This document shows positions 51,237 to 62,520 of a stretch of 64,000 nt of DNA, piece after piece. The notes under the pieces are model-generated. The model had not been told where the DNA came from. It did no database searches and worked only from the letters and a program-made list of their open reading frames with translations. This stretch comes from Arctopsyche grandis. Taxonomy: Eukaryota > Arthropoda > Insecta > Trichoptera > Hydropsychidae. The translations under genes were made by a program, and so were the position numbers. Position 1 is the first letter of the stretch. The number at the start of each line of letters is the position of its first letter. The stretch is taken from contig NC_135362.1 in NCBI RefSeq assembly GCF_051622035.1, forward strand, positions 11,969,501 through 12,033,500. Reading direction: 5' to 3'.

Positions 51237-52150
51237 GGCCGGAGTGAAAATCGCGAATTTTGGATTTTCATCGATGGACCTATTGGAAAACTTTTGGTAT
51301 CTAAGGAATGTTAAATTAAAAAATCATTGATTTTAAAAAATTTCCTGTGCCCACAACCAATCGATTTACCTCGACGAAAATTTCGAAAAAAAGAGTTTAA
51401 ATTTTTTTATACTATTTAAAAAAAATACTTTCAATATTCACCTATTGAAGTTTATTTGGGTCAATTATGATAAGTGTTGACTGATTAATGAGAATTCGAA
51501 GTCACCGTTTCGCTCGAAAGTCCCATACAAAGCGTGGCGTGCTTAGTATGAATGTTGGGGAATCGTTATTTTTGTGGGGGTTGTATGGGAAACCGTTATT
51601 TTTCGAAAATCATATTTTTTCCATTCCTGTTTCTTCTTTTATTTTGAAAATAAAAGTCGTTGGAAGTTTCCGTGGGCTTAATTTGAACACAAAAAATGTC
51701 AAAATTAATGAAATATACGGAGGCAAAATTTAAATATTTTGTCGAAAATGACATTTTGCATCAAAATAGGTTATTTTGGTTGGAACCACATTGAACTGGA
51801 TGACTACTTAGAGAGATTTGAAAGCTGAAAAGTACTACAAATGAAAGATAAAAAACCCGACTATAGATTCCAATATTCATTTTGAACAGGAAATTGATAG
51901 ATTTTGAGACATAGACCGAATAACACCAAGATACATACATAGATACAAGATAAGCCAATCAACATTTTTTATTACCAGATTCATGTTCAGTGGGCATAGA
52001 TCTATAAGAAAAGTCATATCTCGTCTCTGAACCAAAAAAAAAGTCGTCATTTGTCGAACAGTGCTATTTATTTAACGTTACTTTGATACAACGAGAGTTT
52101 TCTACTAGGTCTATCGATGAAAATCCGAAATTCGTGTTTTTGCTCCGGCC
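51237..52150. mobile_element. 914-bp DNA transposon remnant with 45-bp inverted ends
   Basis: Left end GGCCGGAGTGAAAATCGCGA continues TTTTGGATTTTCATCGATGG; the right end is the reverse complement with a few changes (CCATCGAT/ATCGATGA, GCTCCGGCC). TA flanks both ends (51235-51236 and 52151-52152). No transposase frame. 51785-52070 is a copy of repeat H, nested inside or native. Confidence 0.85.
51785..52070. repeat. Interspersed repeat H, copy 3 (partial)
   Basis: Matches the second half of copies 1 and 2 (GACTACTTAGAGAG, GATAGATTTTGAGACAT, GGGCATAGATCTATAAG). The left 200 nt of H is absent. Confidence 0.75.
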
Positions 52151-52152
52151 TA

Positions 52153-53639
52153 AATTCTACCTACATACATACATATGTATAATTCTACTCCGCATTATAT
52201 TATACATTCTTGTTAGCTATTTCATAAAGGAGTGACTCAGGCAAACATTTGGTTATTTTTAAGGTTGCTTTTAAAATGCCTCATATTACTTTAAATAAAA
52301 ATAAATCGGTGATTTTATATCAAGAACTATGGATTGATTGTATTAGGTATATCAAGAGGTATGGATGAATATTTTCGATTATCAATTATAAGCATTCTTG
52401 GCCAGAGTGATGTTTGCTGGGATTAGTGCTCGGCGGCTTTGTGGCCATCTGACGAACGATTGCTATTTGTATGCAGAACCAATCGAAATTTCAATTAATG
52501 TCAGCCGGTCGGTACACGGCAGCTGGTCACCGGCCACCGAACCCTATTGATCAATAACTTCCGGTTCCCTTCGAATTTTGTGCCGTTGCTGCTCTGTGAA
52601 AAATAAAATGGACCGCCGCTAGTTTGGTCGAGATTTTATTATCGCATTCGCAAGTATCGTTTTCAGCTGAAAGGCTTATTAGTGGTGGGTCGCGTAGTGC
52701 TAATAGTCGAAATAATAGCGAACAAGCATTAGCGATAGTTTGGTCGTCGATCGGCGATAATCAAACTGATGTTTTTCCCAAAAATTGAATTCAATTTTAA
52801 TATTGCTGGTCGTTTTTAAGGTTGTTTCTATTATTGTTTTGCTATCAGAGAATATTTATATAATATATATTTGTTCTCAATATTCAACTGAAATTCTAGT
52901 GATTCTATTAATAAATCATTATGTCTAAAATTAAAAATTTTTCATGTTCAAAAAATACTAGGGTATAAGTAATTTTTACATACGTCTTATACAGTTCACA
53001 TGGTTTTCGTTTAAGAAGTCATTTTTTATATCTCTTATCCAATCGTTTTCATACTTTGCCATATTGCTCATTTTGGTCATCAATATACGTCAATGTATCG
53101 TCTGCTATTACGTTGGAGATAAAATATCGTATACAACGGGTTTTAAATTTCGAGCTCGTCGAGTTGCCTGACGTCTACAAAGCCGACGTCAACCGCGTTA
53201 TACTGTCTTTTAACCTGTTCGCCATGAAATGGCCATATCAGATTTTAATTGTTTAAACGCCTATAATTCACTCTATATTTTATAAAATTTGCTTTTTTAG
53301 TTCTCGTTATCTCTAATATATAAATATTTATAGTTTTAACTCTCATATGTATATATAAATTTCAAATTTGGCGTGTAGCTTCTTGTAAGGTAATACACGA
53401 TATATATTGATTTTTGGCCAAATATGTCAGATCTGACATTTCAGATCTGTTAGATTCAGAGTGTTATCTGCGAGATAATTAGATAGTAATTTTTTTATTT
53501 GATTTAATACTTGGGAAAGGCAGCATAACCGATGGACCCAATTTTATATTATCCCATGATACCATTTTTGCGTTGCCCCTGAGGGACATGTATGGTATTA
53601 AACTTTTACATATACATATTATATATAAATTTATAGATT
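52153..53639. other. Intergenic, no gene seen
   Basis: GC-richer unique block 52430-52620; the rest AT-rich. No supported exon. Confidence 0.4.
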
Positions 53640-53915
53640 ATAAATTTTTGAAATCATATTCAAATGGTGGTGAAATAGTGGCTAGGATGGCTTATGCCAT
53701 TTGGAGGAACCATTTCAACAATTAAGTTAGATAAATTGGCAAACTCTGATAGGAAACGATTGGTTTGGAGTCATAAATATCCAAGTTTGATTAGCAGTAT
53801 AAGAAGAATAAATTATTTTCAATCTAGGTCAACACACGGGATCGAACCCGGTAACCTCTCGGTGGTTTGCATTAACGCAAACACCAATATATGCTGCGTG
53901 CTAGTTGAAATACAA
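53640..53915 (-). mobile_element. SINE family C, tail lost
   Basis: Body (ATTCAAATGGTGGTGAAATA), core (GGCAAACTCTGATAGGAAAC, ATCCAAGTTTGATTAGCAG) and head (GGGATCGAACCCGG as B box on the minus strand). 5' end near ATGCTGCGTGCTAG. No 3' hairpin. Confidence 0.75.
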
Positions 53916-54184
53916 AATTTTGTAAAAATTGACATACTAACCATGTTACGTTGAAGGTTCGAAACAAGGTTGTAAAAAGTTATATACAATTCTGCTTACA
54001 TCAGTTGATTTGTTTTTTAATGAGGAATAAGTATTGCAGTGAGAATAATTTCGAGGAAAAACTTAACTTGTTTTAAAATATAAACACGTTCTTTTGAAAA
54101 TCAGTTTCAAAAGCTATAACTATATTTCGGTGTGTGAAATTAATATAGACATAACAAAATATAATAACGTAGCTCCGTGAACTG
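53916..54184. other. Intergenic, nothing recognised
   Basis: Short AT-rich gap between two SINE copies. Confidence 0.45.
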
Positions 54185-54313
54185 AGGGAGAACTGAGTTT
54201 AGAACTGAGGGGTTACGCGTTCGAGCACTAACCCAGGATTGTTGGTTTGAACTTGGATATATGTATATGACTCCAGGTCGATTGTTTCCTATCCGAGTTT
54301 GCCAATTTATCTG

Positions 54314-54314
<1 letters not shown>

Positions 54315-54381
<67 letters not shown>

Positions 54382-54398
54382 ACCCACGCCTACCCCTA

Positions 54399-54476
<78 letters not shown>
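54315..54476. repeat. Two (TA)n arrays inside a SINE
   Basis: TA units at about 54316-54378 and 54402-54475 are separated by CCTACCCACGCCTACCCC. The arrays sit inside the core, at the position of the GAAACG segment. Confidence 0.95.
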
Positions 54477-54477
<1 letters not shown>

Positions 54478-54542
54478 TACCAAATTGGCCATCTACAATC
54501 ATTTGTTTCCATTATTTGAATTTAATTTAATATTTATAATAG

Positions 54543-54927
54543 TGTTACGTACGCCGCGGATTGAGCGAATTGCACTTAGACCAACGGATATCTGTTATCG
54601 GATTAACTAGGTGCATGCATTTACTTCCAAAGATTATATCTGGACTCTAAGTGCATTTAGGCTAAACAATGACCGTTATTAGTTATTTCTCAGAATCGGT
54701 ACGGGGAGACCTAATGTCGTGGAAATACATATCCGAATACGTGACTATTCAACAGGTAAACAGATTAGGCGTCCTGAGGGATCTACCCTTTATAAGGCGG
54801 TACGTAGGCGATATCATGTCATTCTGGATTGAACACTGGCAATACGTGTATCTCCTTAATCATCGATAAATGCTGTGAAACGACTGTTGGCCTTTTACTT
54901 GGATCCTCCACCCACCCCTACGCAACA
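54543..54927. mobile_element. Solo LTR, copy 2, inside a SINE
   Basis: Starts TGTTACGTACGCCGCGGATT, ends CTACGCAACA, flanked by ATAG on both sides (54539-54542, 54928-54931). Same family and orientation as 28585-28976, slightly shorter. Confidence 0.9.
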
Positions 54928-55020
54928 ATAGCATTATAAATATAATAGCATTACAAAATTGGTCATATGTGATACCTTCGAGCAATTCCGCAATGACATG
55001 GTAAAAATAAACTAAAAAAA

Positions 55021-56794
55021 AAAAATAATGCAAAAATATATATTTTTTTAAATAACTAGAATAATATAGACGTTTTTAAAACAAGTAAATATATTTAGGT
55101 TTCAACTTTGATATAATTTATATACCACTATTATAAAGTAAACATTATTAAAATGTATGTTCACTTAAATCTCATGAAATGAAGAATTAGCAAATAATAT
55201 TGAATTTTTGTAGAAAAGTTTTGAAACGTTCGAAAGCAACGATGCAGTACACAATATCGAATTTCCATCAAAGACGAACAAAATCGCGAGTTTGCACATT
55301 CGATTATATTACACCCGATAATAATAGCAATGAAAATTATTCGACACGTCGAATAACATCGAAACGAGCGACATCGGAAAGTTGGCGGGAAAATTGAATT
55401 TAAAAAACACATTGAAGTTGATATCGCATACTGTGAAGGAGTCTGTCTGGCTGCTTTCAGACGGTGGGTTGTAGTCTTCGTTTTTTTTAACTTATTTTTC
55501 GGTGTGAAAGCCTCGTAAACGGGAGGGTAGGGAGTGGTTGTAGCTCAACTTAAAGAAGTTGATGGTATCCTCGGAGTACCATTTGCCCGCGAGCTTCTTT
55601 CGTGTGTTGGGAAAATTCATTTAGCTGCGGTTAACTCGTTGTGGCGATGGCTTCCACTGCTGCTGCAGTTACCCTTAATGCAAGATAACTTTCAGCCGTA
55701 TCTTGGCAACAACATCTGCAAAGAAAATGAATGCCCTTTTTCTTTTCGCTGAGCTGTGAGTGCCATCGCCCGTTGCATACTTATCGGTCTCAAAAGAAAT
55801 CGGAATATTTTCAGCAAACGCGTTTTATACATGTATGAGTTTGGGTGCAGTGGATGATGAATTTGAAACTGTTTTTGAAATCACGTACGAGTAATTAATT
55901 CACTGTGAAAAAACAAGACTATTTCGGAGTAGAGATGATTAACTGCTCAGCCGGTACACAGCATCTCTCCCCCACAAAGGGGAAGATGAGTAGGTGTTGC
56001 TGGGACAGAAGGATACGCCGAGCGACAAGTGGGACCGCAACATAGACAGGTCTGTCGAACTTGCATTGTATGTTTTATTTTTATTAATTTATTATTATGA
56101 TTTTGAGCTTTAAATTATTTGAGAATAAATGCGTTCTTGATTCCAAAATTAAAACGAGGAAATATATCGAACTTCTGAATGAGTTCACTGCTAGCTTATT
56201 TATCTTGTAAGTATTCACCAAGTCTTCATTTGATTAAGATTCAGAATTTCAATTTGTAATATCAATAGTAATCTTACTTGCACTAAGGTGTGAAGTTTAT
56301 GGAAAGTCAAGGACTTTCTATACTTTTCAAAACTAAAAGTAAGTTTTTCTTTGAAATTCGAGAGAAAAAATCTAGAAACCGTTAAACTGTATAAAATTTA
56401 AGCGTCAAGCTAGTAATTTTGCATTCAAAAAATATCCCAACATTATTAAAGAAGTCTTGCCCATAATTATTGGAATATTCTTAATTATGCATTTTTAATA
56501 GTATTTTGTAATCGGCAATATGAAGAGTTGTTGCTAAAGCATTGTAGCGGGGACGTGTAGAGAGATTTTCGAGATCGGAGTGAAAGACGCAGCAAGTAGT
56601 GGTAGAGATAGTTTATTGCTGTTGATCTAGAACTTTTGTCTTGTGTGAGTTTCCCTACATTTGCGCTCAATTTGTATCGAAAATGCTCTCGTAGCCGGTA
56701 TATGTCCGTACGAAAATGCTCTCATAGCACGTGAACGTGATATGTAATATACGTAGGTATGTTTCATTATCGAATTTTTTTTTATACTTCTTAT
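55021..56794. other. Intergenic; small repeat at 56581-56630
   Basis: No gene. GC-richer piece 55440-55760 has a 72-codon open frame without a domain. 56581-56630 repeats 6907-6954. Confidence 0.4.
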
Positions 56795-57030
56795 ATTTCT
56801 CACATAGATCGTGAAAAAAACGGGAACGGAAACGGGAAAAACGGGAATGAGTGGCATTGCAAATCATTTAAAATTTTTCGCGTCTCCACCTGCGTTGTTA
56901 GGGTAAAATAAACAAACAATAGAATAATTTCAAATGTGTTCGCTGCCTGCGTTTTTCCGACAAATGGGAACGGGAACGGGAATTGCATGCGTTAATGTAG
57001 CATTGCAACGCATGCCGGGTTCAGCTAGTG
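56795..57030 (-). repeat. ACTAG-type element, copy P3
   Basis: Right end GCCGGGTTCAGCTAG. GGGAACGGGAAC units lie at 56967-56983 and CGGGAACGGAAACGGG near 56820. Shared internal TGTTCGCTGCCTGCGTTTTT with P2. Confidence 0.7.
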
Positions 57031-57512
57031 GGATATAAAAAAAATGGTATTTGATTCAGAAATCATATTGAATCTAGTGAGTTGAAGTTCCCTGACAAAC
57101 CGTTTGCGTCCGGGAGTCCTCTGGCTGTAGATCACAGGCGCGACGGCCGGAACAAACAAAATTTCCTTCGGTGCCTGGATAAACGGCCCAGATAGCGGAC
57201 GCCACTGGATAATTATTTATCCAGGGCCGGCTCGCCGCGACTCAGTCCGCGAGACGCTTAACGCCGCCTAATCCACCACATTAACCCATCTCAAGCGGCT
57301 ACCTTCGAAACGACGTTTCGCATCCAACCAACCATACGTATTATTGTACCGTTGCGTTCGTACACTACTGATAGTTGGAGCACACTTATGTTTGATTTTC
57401 AAATTTATTACTCGATTTTCAGCGTACGGTTGCTTCAAGACGAGCATTTTTCAATCTGTCCCGGTCGAAAATGCTAGATTGTTTTGTACGTATGTATGTA
57501 TGTGCATACATA
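57031..57512. other. Intergenic GC-rich unique block
   Basis: 57060-57340 is notably GC-rich (GGCCGGCTCGCCGCGACTC) with no recognisable product; a candidate conserved non-coding or promoter region. Confidence 0.4.
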
Positions 57513-57655
57513 TTTTATTTTATTTTATTTAACATATTAGCCACAGTGACATTACAGAGAGCCCCAACACGTCACTGTGGCCAGTCAATTAATTACAACA
57601 ATACAATAATAGTACAACACAAAATAACATCAACACAATAACAAAACTACATCAT
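57513..57655 (-). repeat. SINE tail of family G
   Basis: CCACAGTGAC (57541-57550) and GTCACTGTGG (57571-57580) form a perfect 10-bp stem with a 20-nt loop. TTTTA-unit tail on the left. Stem sequence unlike A, B or C. Confidence 0.7.
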
Positions 57656-57657
57656 AA

Positions 57658-58105
57658 CCAGTAGCGTGGTCTAGTGGTGAATGTTGAATTATCTCGTACT
57701 TGATGTTACGAGCTCGATTCCCGCTAAGTCTCGCTATTGGCCAGACCTTGGTATGTCAAGGTCGATCGTTTCTTATCAGAAATTGCCAATTTTTCTTATT
57801 TTCATTGAAACGACTCCTGTAAAATTGGCGTTTCCTTCCCAATTTTCTGTTGCGAACCTTTAGTTATTGTTATATCTTAGGTTTCGCCATATTGCTCACC
57901 ATAGATGTCTCTGTGGTTGTTTATCGAATATAAAAATCGTATTGTTACATGAAAGTTATTCATCGTTATTTATCGTATTAATACGATATTTGTAATATCT
58001 GACGATATATGTCAGATATTGTTTAGATTTACATGTATCTGTGTAATAATTATGTAGACCAGGAAGGCGCATTTGGGGTTTACCTGTTAAGCCTTCCTGG
58101 TATAT
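57658..58105 (+). mobile_element. SINE family F, near full length
   Basis: Head TGGTCTAGTGGTGAATG (A-box-like) and GAGCTCGATTCCC (B-box-like); core hairpin GACCTTG (57744-57750)/CAAGGTC (57757-57763); CGATCGTTTCTTATCAGA, GCCAATTTTT and later AAAATTGGC. The 3' hairpin is family C type (CCAGGAAGGC 58059-58068, GCCTTCCTGG 58091-58100). A chimera of a different tRNA-like head and the C tail. Confidence 0.8.
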
Positions 58106-58240
58106 TTGTATATATGTATATGTATATATAATAATAGCAATAACAAAATAATAACAACAACATATCATCACATTTACAATTGTTACAAACAACTATTGGC
58201 ATTCCTCAACAACCACTCAACCAGATTAGCATATTTTATA

Positions 58241-58705
58241 GGTTGTGGCTATTTGCAGGTACTATATCTGCGAATTGTTGGCTATTTGCAGGTACTATAT
58301 CTGCGACAGGCGCAAAACCTTCTGCGCATGTGCATGAACTTATAATCCGATTATAATTTCTTACATTTAATGTATGCTAGACTTGTTTAATCAATCGTTC
58401 ATTATACATGAGGCAAATAAATTTCGCACGTTATTATAATAGATTTATATCATTTAGCTAGTTCACAGCTTGTACTTGTATGTAGGTATTATACGTTGTT
58501 TATGATAATAATTTTCTAACAATTAATAATATTAACTAATTTGGATTATATTTTTTACTCTACGTCACTTTACGAGTTCGAACTAAGTTTTAAGAGGCTT
58601 AAAACAAAATTTTAACAGTAAAAATGCTGACATTGACAGTTCACGCGCATGCGCAGAAGGCTTTGCGCCTGTCGCAGATATAGTACCTGCAAATAGCCAC
58701 AACCC
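58241..58705. mobile_element. hAT-like MITE with 8-bp target duplication
   Basis: Left GGTTGTGGCTATTTGCAGGT and right its reverse complement. Inverted ends run about 65 nt, through CGCAAAACCTTCTGCGCATG. ATTTTATA flanks both sides (58233-58240 and 58706-58713). The left end carries an extra tandem copy of GGCTATTTGCAGGTACTATA. No transposase frame. Confidence 0.85.
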
Positions 58706-58713
58706 ATTTTATA

Positions 58714-59049
58714 TTGAAGAGGTCAATTTCACTAGCAATCCGGTTGAGCAGATATATCGTCCTAGATATAGGAGCCAAACAAATCACGATTCCTCAGGTC
58801 CCTGAATGTATATGTACTCGAATGTGGAGCCAGCTTCTATGTCGACTATGTCTATGTATGAGGTTATATGTACATATAAGTTGCATGAATTAATGTATAC
58901 CAGTATACATCTAGCATAGCAATTCAACTTATATTATTGAACAGAGCAATAATGACACTTGTGATAGTAATACGTTATTACAAAGCTTATTAATTGGCCT
59001 GATGACGTATTGCGTCAAATATCTTTGAGCGACTTTTATATTTTTACGA
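58714..59049. other. Intergenic, nothing recognised
   Basis: Short unassigned stretch with TACATA-type runs. Confidence 0.45.
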
Positions 59050-59400
59050 ATTTGTTGTTTTATTTCAATCAATCGTGCACACTCGTCTTAACATATTGCT
59101 CCAAAGCAACGAGTGTGGTATACAGATTAACAATTATCAATTATATATACAGGTATACACCCATATATTTACATTAAACACAACATCTATGATCAAACAT
59201 TGTACATAAGTATTGTATATATAAATGTATATTATACAAGGCAAATATTAACATCGATCCACAGAGACATATATAAGCAAATTTGCAGTATTTATACAAA
59301 TCAGCGAAATTCGAGATAGCAAAAAGCTCGAAATTTTGCGGGAAAATGGGTAAAGTTTGCCAATTTGTTGAAACCGTCTCAATGAAAATCAGATACATTG
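59050..59400 (-). mobile_element. SINE fragments: family A tail joined to family E body
   Basis: CACACTCGTC and CAACGAGTGTG near 59078-59118 form the A-type 3' hairpin. From 59120 the sequence follows the E body (CAACATCTATGATCAAACAT, CACAGAGACATATATAAGC). It stops in the core near GTTTGCCAATTTGTTGAAAC. Confidence 0.65.
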
Positions 59401-59419
59401 GATGAGAGTTGCTCAAAAC

Positions 59420-59495
59420 AGAGGCAATTGGAAGCGTGTTGGAGAGACCTTCATCCAGCAGTAGATGGTGAACAGCTGTAGATGATAATGATGTA
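59420..59495 (+). pseudogene. LINE 3' end remnant
   Basis: Frame reads QNRGNWKRVGETFIQQ then stop, followed by GATGGTGAACAGCTGTAGAT and GATAATGATG. RTE-type C-terminus plus the short 3' UTR with simple repeat tail. Confidence 0.7.
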
Positions 59496-60792
59496 AAAGT
59501 ATGGCATGCGATTACATATATGCATATAAATTGTCAAAATTATATTTTAGTAGTTGTAATTCTATACTTATTGATACATGCATATATGTATGTACATACA
59601 CATGTGTGTGAGATGCATATTTTTCTAGTGAGATACATATATAATATTCTACAATATGAGCCATTATACAAAGTGGCGGAAGTCCAATTTTCAGTTCCAA
59701 AAACACACTAGACTTATGCTACTTTCAATTATAACGGTTCATACGTACTTTTGACTGAATATATGTAGTACCTAGTATATACTCAGTTTGCGAATGATTT
59801 TTTTTTCTTTTATTAGAACGCGTACTAGAAAAGTTTATGAGATCATATTAGAGAATGCGAATTTGTAGGAACATTCTTCATCACCGTAAATGAAAACTAC
59901 CCATTTTGTGTCGTACAAGTTAAGCCACGAGACAGCCCCCAAACGAACACTTGTGCCAAACTCGTATTTAATTCATTAACTGCGCGCAAAGTAGACAGGA
60001 ACAGGGGGAAGGTTAGGGGTCGCTAACGGGTTGTTTCGCCGAAAATTTCCGAGCTTTGTTGTTTGGAAACTGTCATTAAATTAATAAGACAACGCTCAAA
60101 TAAAACTTTGAACAAACGGTCGATTCGACCGACCTCTACGGGTCATTTGTTTTCAAAGTTTGCAGGCCCTACGGTGGGAGATGGGGAGCGGGTGGGGGGG
60201 GGGGGGGGAGGGGGTAGGTAGTGAGAGAAGGGGTTGTATTTTATACAAATCGGCCGTCTTCTAATTGAGCGGTTACCTCTCTATGTTTGAGAAGCGCTGC
60301 GCAACGATTCCGAACCTGCTTGAGAGCCTTTTACTAAATTACTTCATTTCTATCATCGTCAAAGTTTAAATTTGTTTCGAGTTTCTCTCGTCGCAACAAC
60401 TTTGCCCGCTCGTAATAATCACAGCAATTAATATTTTTACTGAAATAACTTGATCATATTCATAATTATAATTAGAATAAAACTTAAATTGGTTCATTAA
60501 TTTCACAAGCATACTAAAGTTTGAACACTGATTATTTTGTCCCCGTTTTTAAATCACACGTTGTGGTTTCATTCGCAGCAGTTCTCACATGCTCTCATGT
60601 AATATGTACATACATACATACATACATACTACATACATATGTTTTTGTTTTCAAAAATCTATGGGAATAACTTGAAATCTTAAAGCAGCTCAATTTTCTG
60701 GGATATTCGACCCATTTCTAGGGATATTCGACTCCTCAGCATGTTGGCTCATTATTTAGATTTATTTATGCTAGCTATGATGAGGTTGACAT

Positions 60793-60801
<9 letters not shown>
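59496..60801. other. Intergenic; G15 tract
   Basis: No gene. G15 at 60194-60208 lies in a GC-richer block (59940-60320). Confidence 0.45.

Positions 60802-60876
<75 letters not shown>
60802..60876. repeat. (TA)n microsatellite
   Basis: About 37 TA units. Confidence 0.95.
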
Positions 60877-60889
<13 letters not shown>

Positions 60890-60891
<2 letters not shown>

Positions 60892-61115
60892 TATTTTTTT
60901 AAATCGTTTTTCTTACTATATGTATGCATTTTATATACACTTTTGTCTTCTTTTCTATTATTTATGTCAATTATTTATCATATTTTTATAATCTTTAAAT
61001 TTTTTTTCCTTTTATTATTATTAATATTTAAAATACTTTTTATGTATATTTTTTATGTATTTAGCCGCAATTAGGAAGCCTGTTAATGTCATTGTGCCAT
61101 TAGTTTTTTTCAATA
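60890..61115 (+). repeat. Probable LINE 3' UTR copy
   Basis: T-rich stretch followed by GCAATTAGGAAGCCTGTTAA (61065-61084) and CATTGTGCCATTAG, similar to the 3' end at 37210-37270. The 5' arm of the hairpin has decayed. Confidence 0.45.
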
Positions 61116-61617
61116 AATGTATGTCATATACATTTGTGTCGATACATGGGAGTGGTATTTTAATATATTTTATTTTAAAATTGTAACGTGTAACGTAAAT
61201 TGAATTTCATCCGAAACCCAGAGGTTGGCTATCGCTGTTTTAATATGTGTATAAACATTCTGTGCTTTGTTCTACTGTTGCATTATTTCGTAACGAAAAT
61301 ATTTGTGTTCCTGTCACAGTTTGTAACTAAACTATATGAATTAATACGATTGATTTACTTCGGTAACAGAAAATATATCCACGTTTACTGTATTATTCTG
61401 ATTGATGTTCCCACGCGCCGTACTATATGTAGGTATGTACATATGTACATATATTACGAAAAATGTAGTACATTTTTCGCTTACGACAGGACATTTCCGT
61501 AGCGACAACAAATATATCTATATATTGGTGAAAAAGGATTGAAACATTTTAGATAGTATTGAATCTGGCGCATTGGGACCACCGGTCAATTGATCTATCT
61601 CAGCGCATTTTCAACGG

Positions 61618-61649
<32 letters not shown>

Positions 61650-62229
61650 TCTCTATACACTTGAATACGAACATGATATACATATATTATATGTACATAC
61701 GTACATGTGTATGTCTGTATGAACGGGGACACGTAAGAATGGAAAGAACAGTAGGAAGGAAGTAGGAGAGGAGAGGCTTTGGGGAGGACCCACAAAGGGC
61801 TGCTGAGACGCATCACGCCATATGGAGCGCGTAATGGCCCTCACGGATTTATGACCGATCCAATAACAAAATAAAACACGTGTATGGTGAACGTAGTGGG
61901 GGACACACACTCACAATATATTGCTTTGTATACGCTAGGTCGTTTTTCCATTTTTTTTATCATACCCACTATGTTTCCTTACATAAAGTTTGGTACGTTT
62001 GTGCGATCCGTCCGAATAGGACTTCCTTATCTTGAGGTGGTTTGTGCTGTCATTTAATGGCACAAAACAAGGAAACACTCATTTTTCTACTAATAGCACG
62101 AAAATACTTTACCGTTTCTTCCTAGCTATCATTGGACATGCACAGTGTCTGGGGAAATCGTTTTCCATGGATTATTTTGGACACCCCTTCACAATTTATT
62201 CTGTATATAATTCAATACGAATGAACCGT
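61116..62229. other. Intergenic; (CA)n at 61624-61649
   Basis: Thirteen CA units; otherwise no recognised feature. Confidence 0.45.
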
Positions 62230-62520
62230 AAGATGCACGAACATCTCCATCCTCAAAGAGTTGGCAGTCTCAGAGAGACTTTCCACAACATGTAGGAATA
62301 GGGTTATTATCTACTTTCGCCATATGGCCACGAAGAATATGGAGAGGACTGTCTCCCAAGAGATGGTCAGACCAAATCATAGAACTGACGGGGTCGTCCC
62401 TTAAGACTGCCTTCAACTTGGCACAGAACCGGGGGGAGTGGAGGCGGATCATATGTACATCAAATTCTAGGAATCAATGACCACGAAGCTCAGAATTGGG
62501 CAAACGAGGAAGAAGAATAA
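62230..62520 (+). pseudogene. LINE reverse transcriptase C-terminal remnant
   Basis: Broken frames read TNISILKELAVSERLSTT, then RRIWRGLSPKRWSDQI, then TGSSLKTAFNLAQNRGEWRR. The order (RWSDQI, GSSLKTA, QNRGEWRR) is that of RTE-like LINE C-termini. Ends with GAGGAAGAAGAATAAG, a GAAGAA tail like that at 7610. Confidence 0.7.

Larger units (their letters stand above)
54185..55020 (+). mobile_element. SINE family B interrupted by TA arrays and a solo LTR
   Basis: Head (CTGAGGGGTTACGCGTTCGA), core hairpin ACTTGGA/TCCAGGT and CCTATCCGAGTTTGCCAATT, then two TA arrays (54315-54476). ACCAAATTGGCC and body follow, then the LTR (54543-54927), then the B tail (GGTCATATGTGATACCTTCG, AATGACATGG) and an AAAATAAACT tail. 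Order of events: SINE first, LTR insertion into it later. Confidence 0.8.

Noticed and set aside
55534-55752. 72-codon plus-strand frame as a small gene
   Set aside because: No recognisable motif and nothing supporting a start or transcript.
57658-57735. Possible tRNA gene
   Set aside because: A-box- and B-box-like words are present, but the sequence runs into the SINE core and the cloverleaf arms do not pair well; it is a SINE head. The other B-box hits (5570, 6485, 11511, 62815) are the same case.
58220-58320. CRISPR-like or tandem array
   Set aside because: Only two tandem units at the end of a hAT-like MITE; no CRISPR array anywhere in this eukaryotic window.
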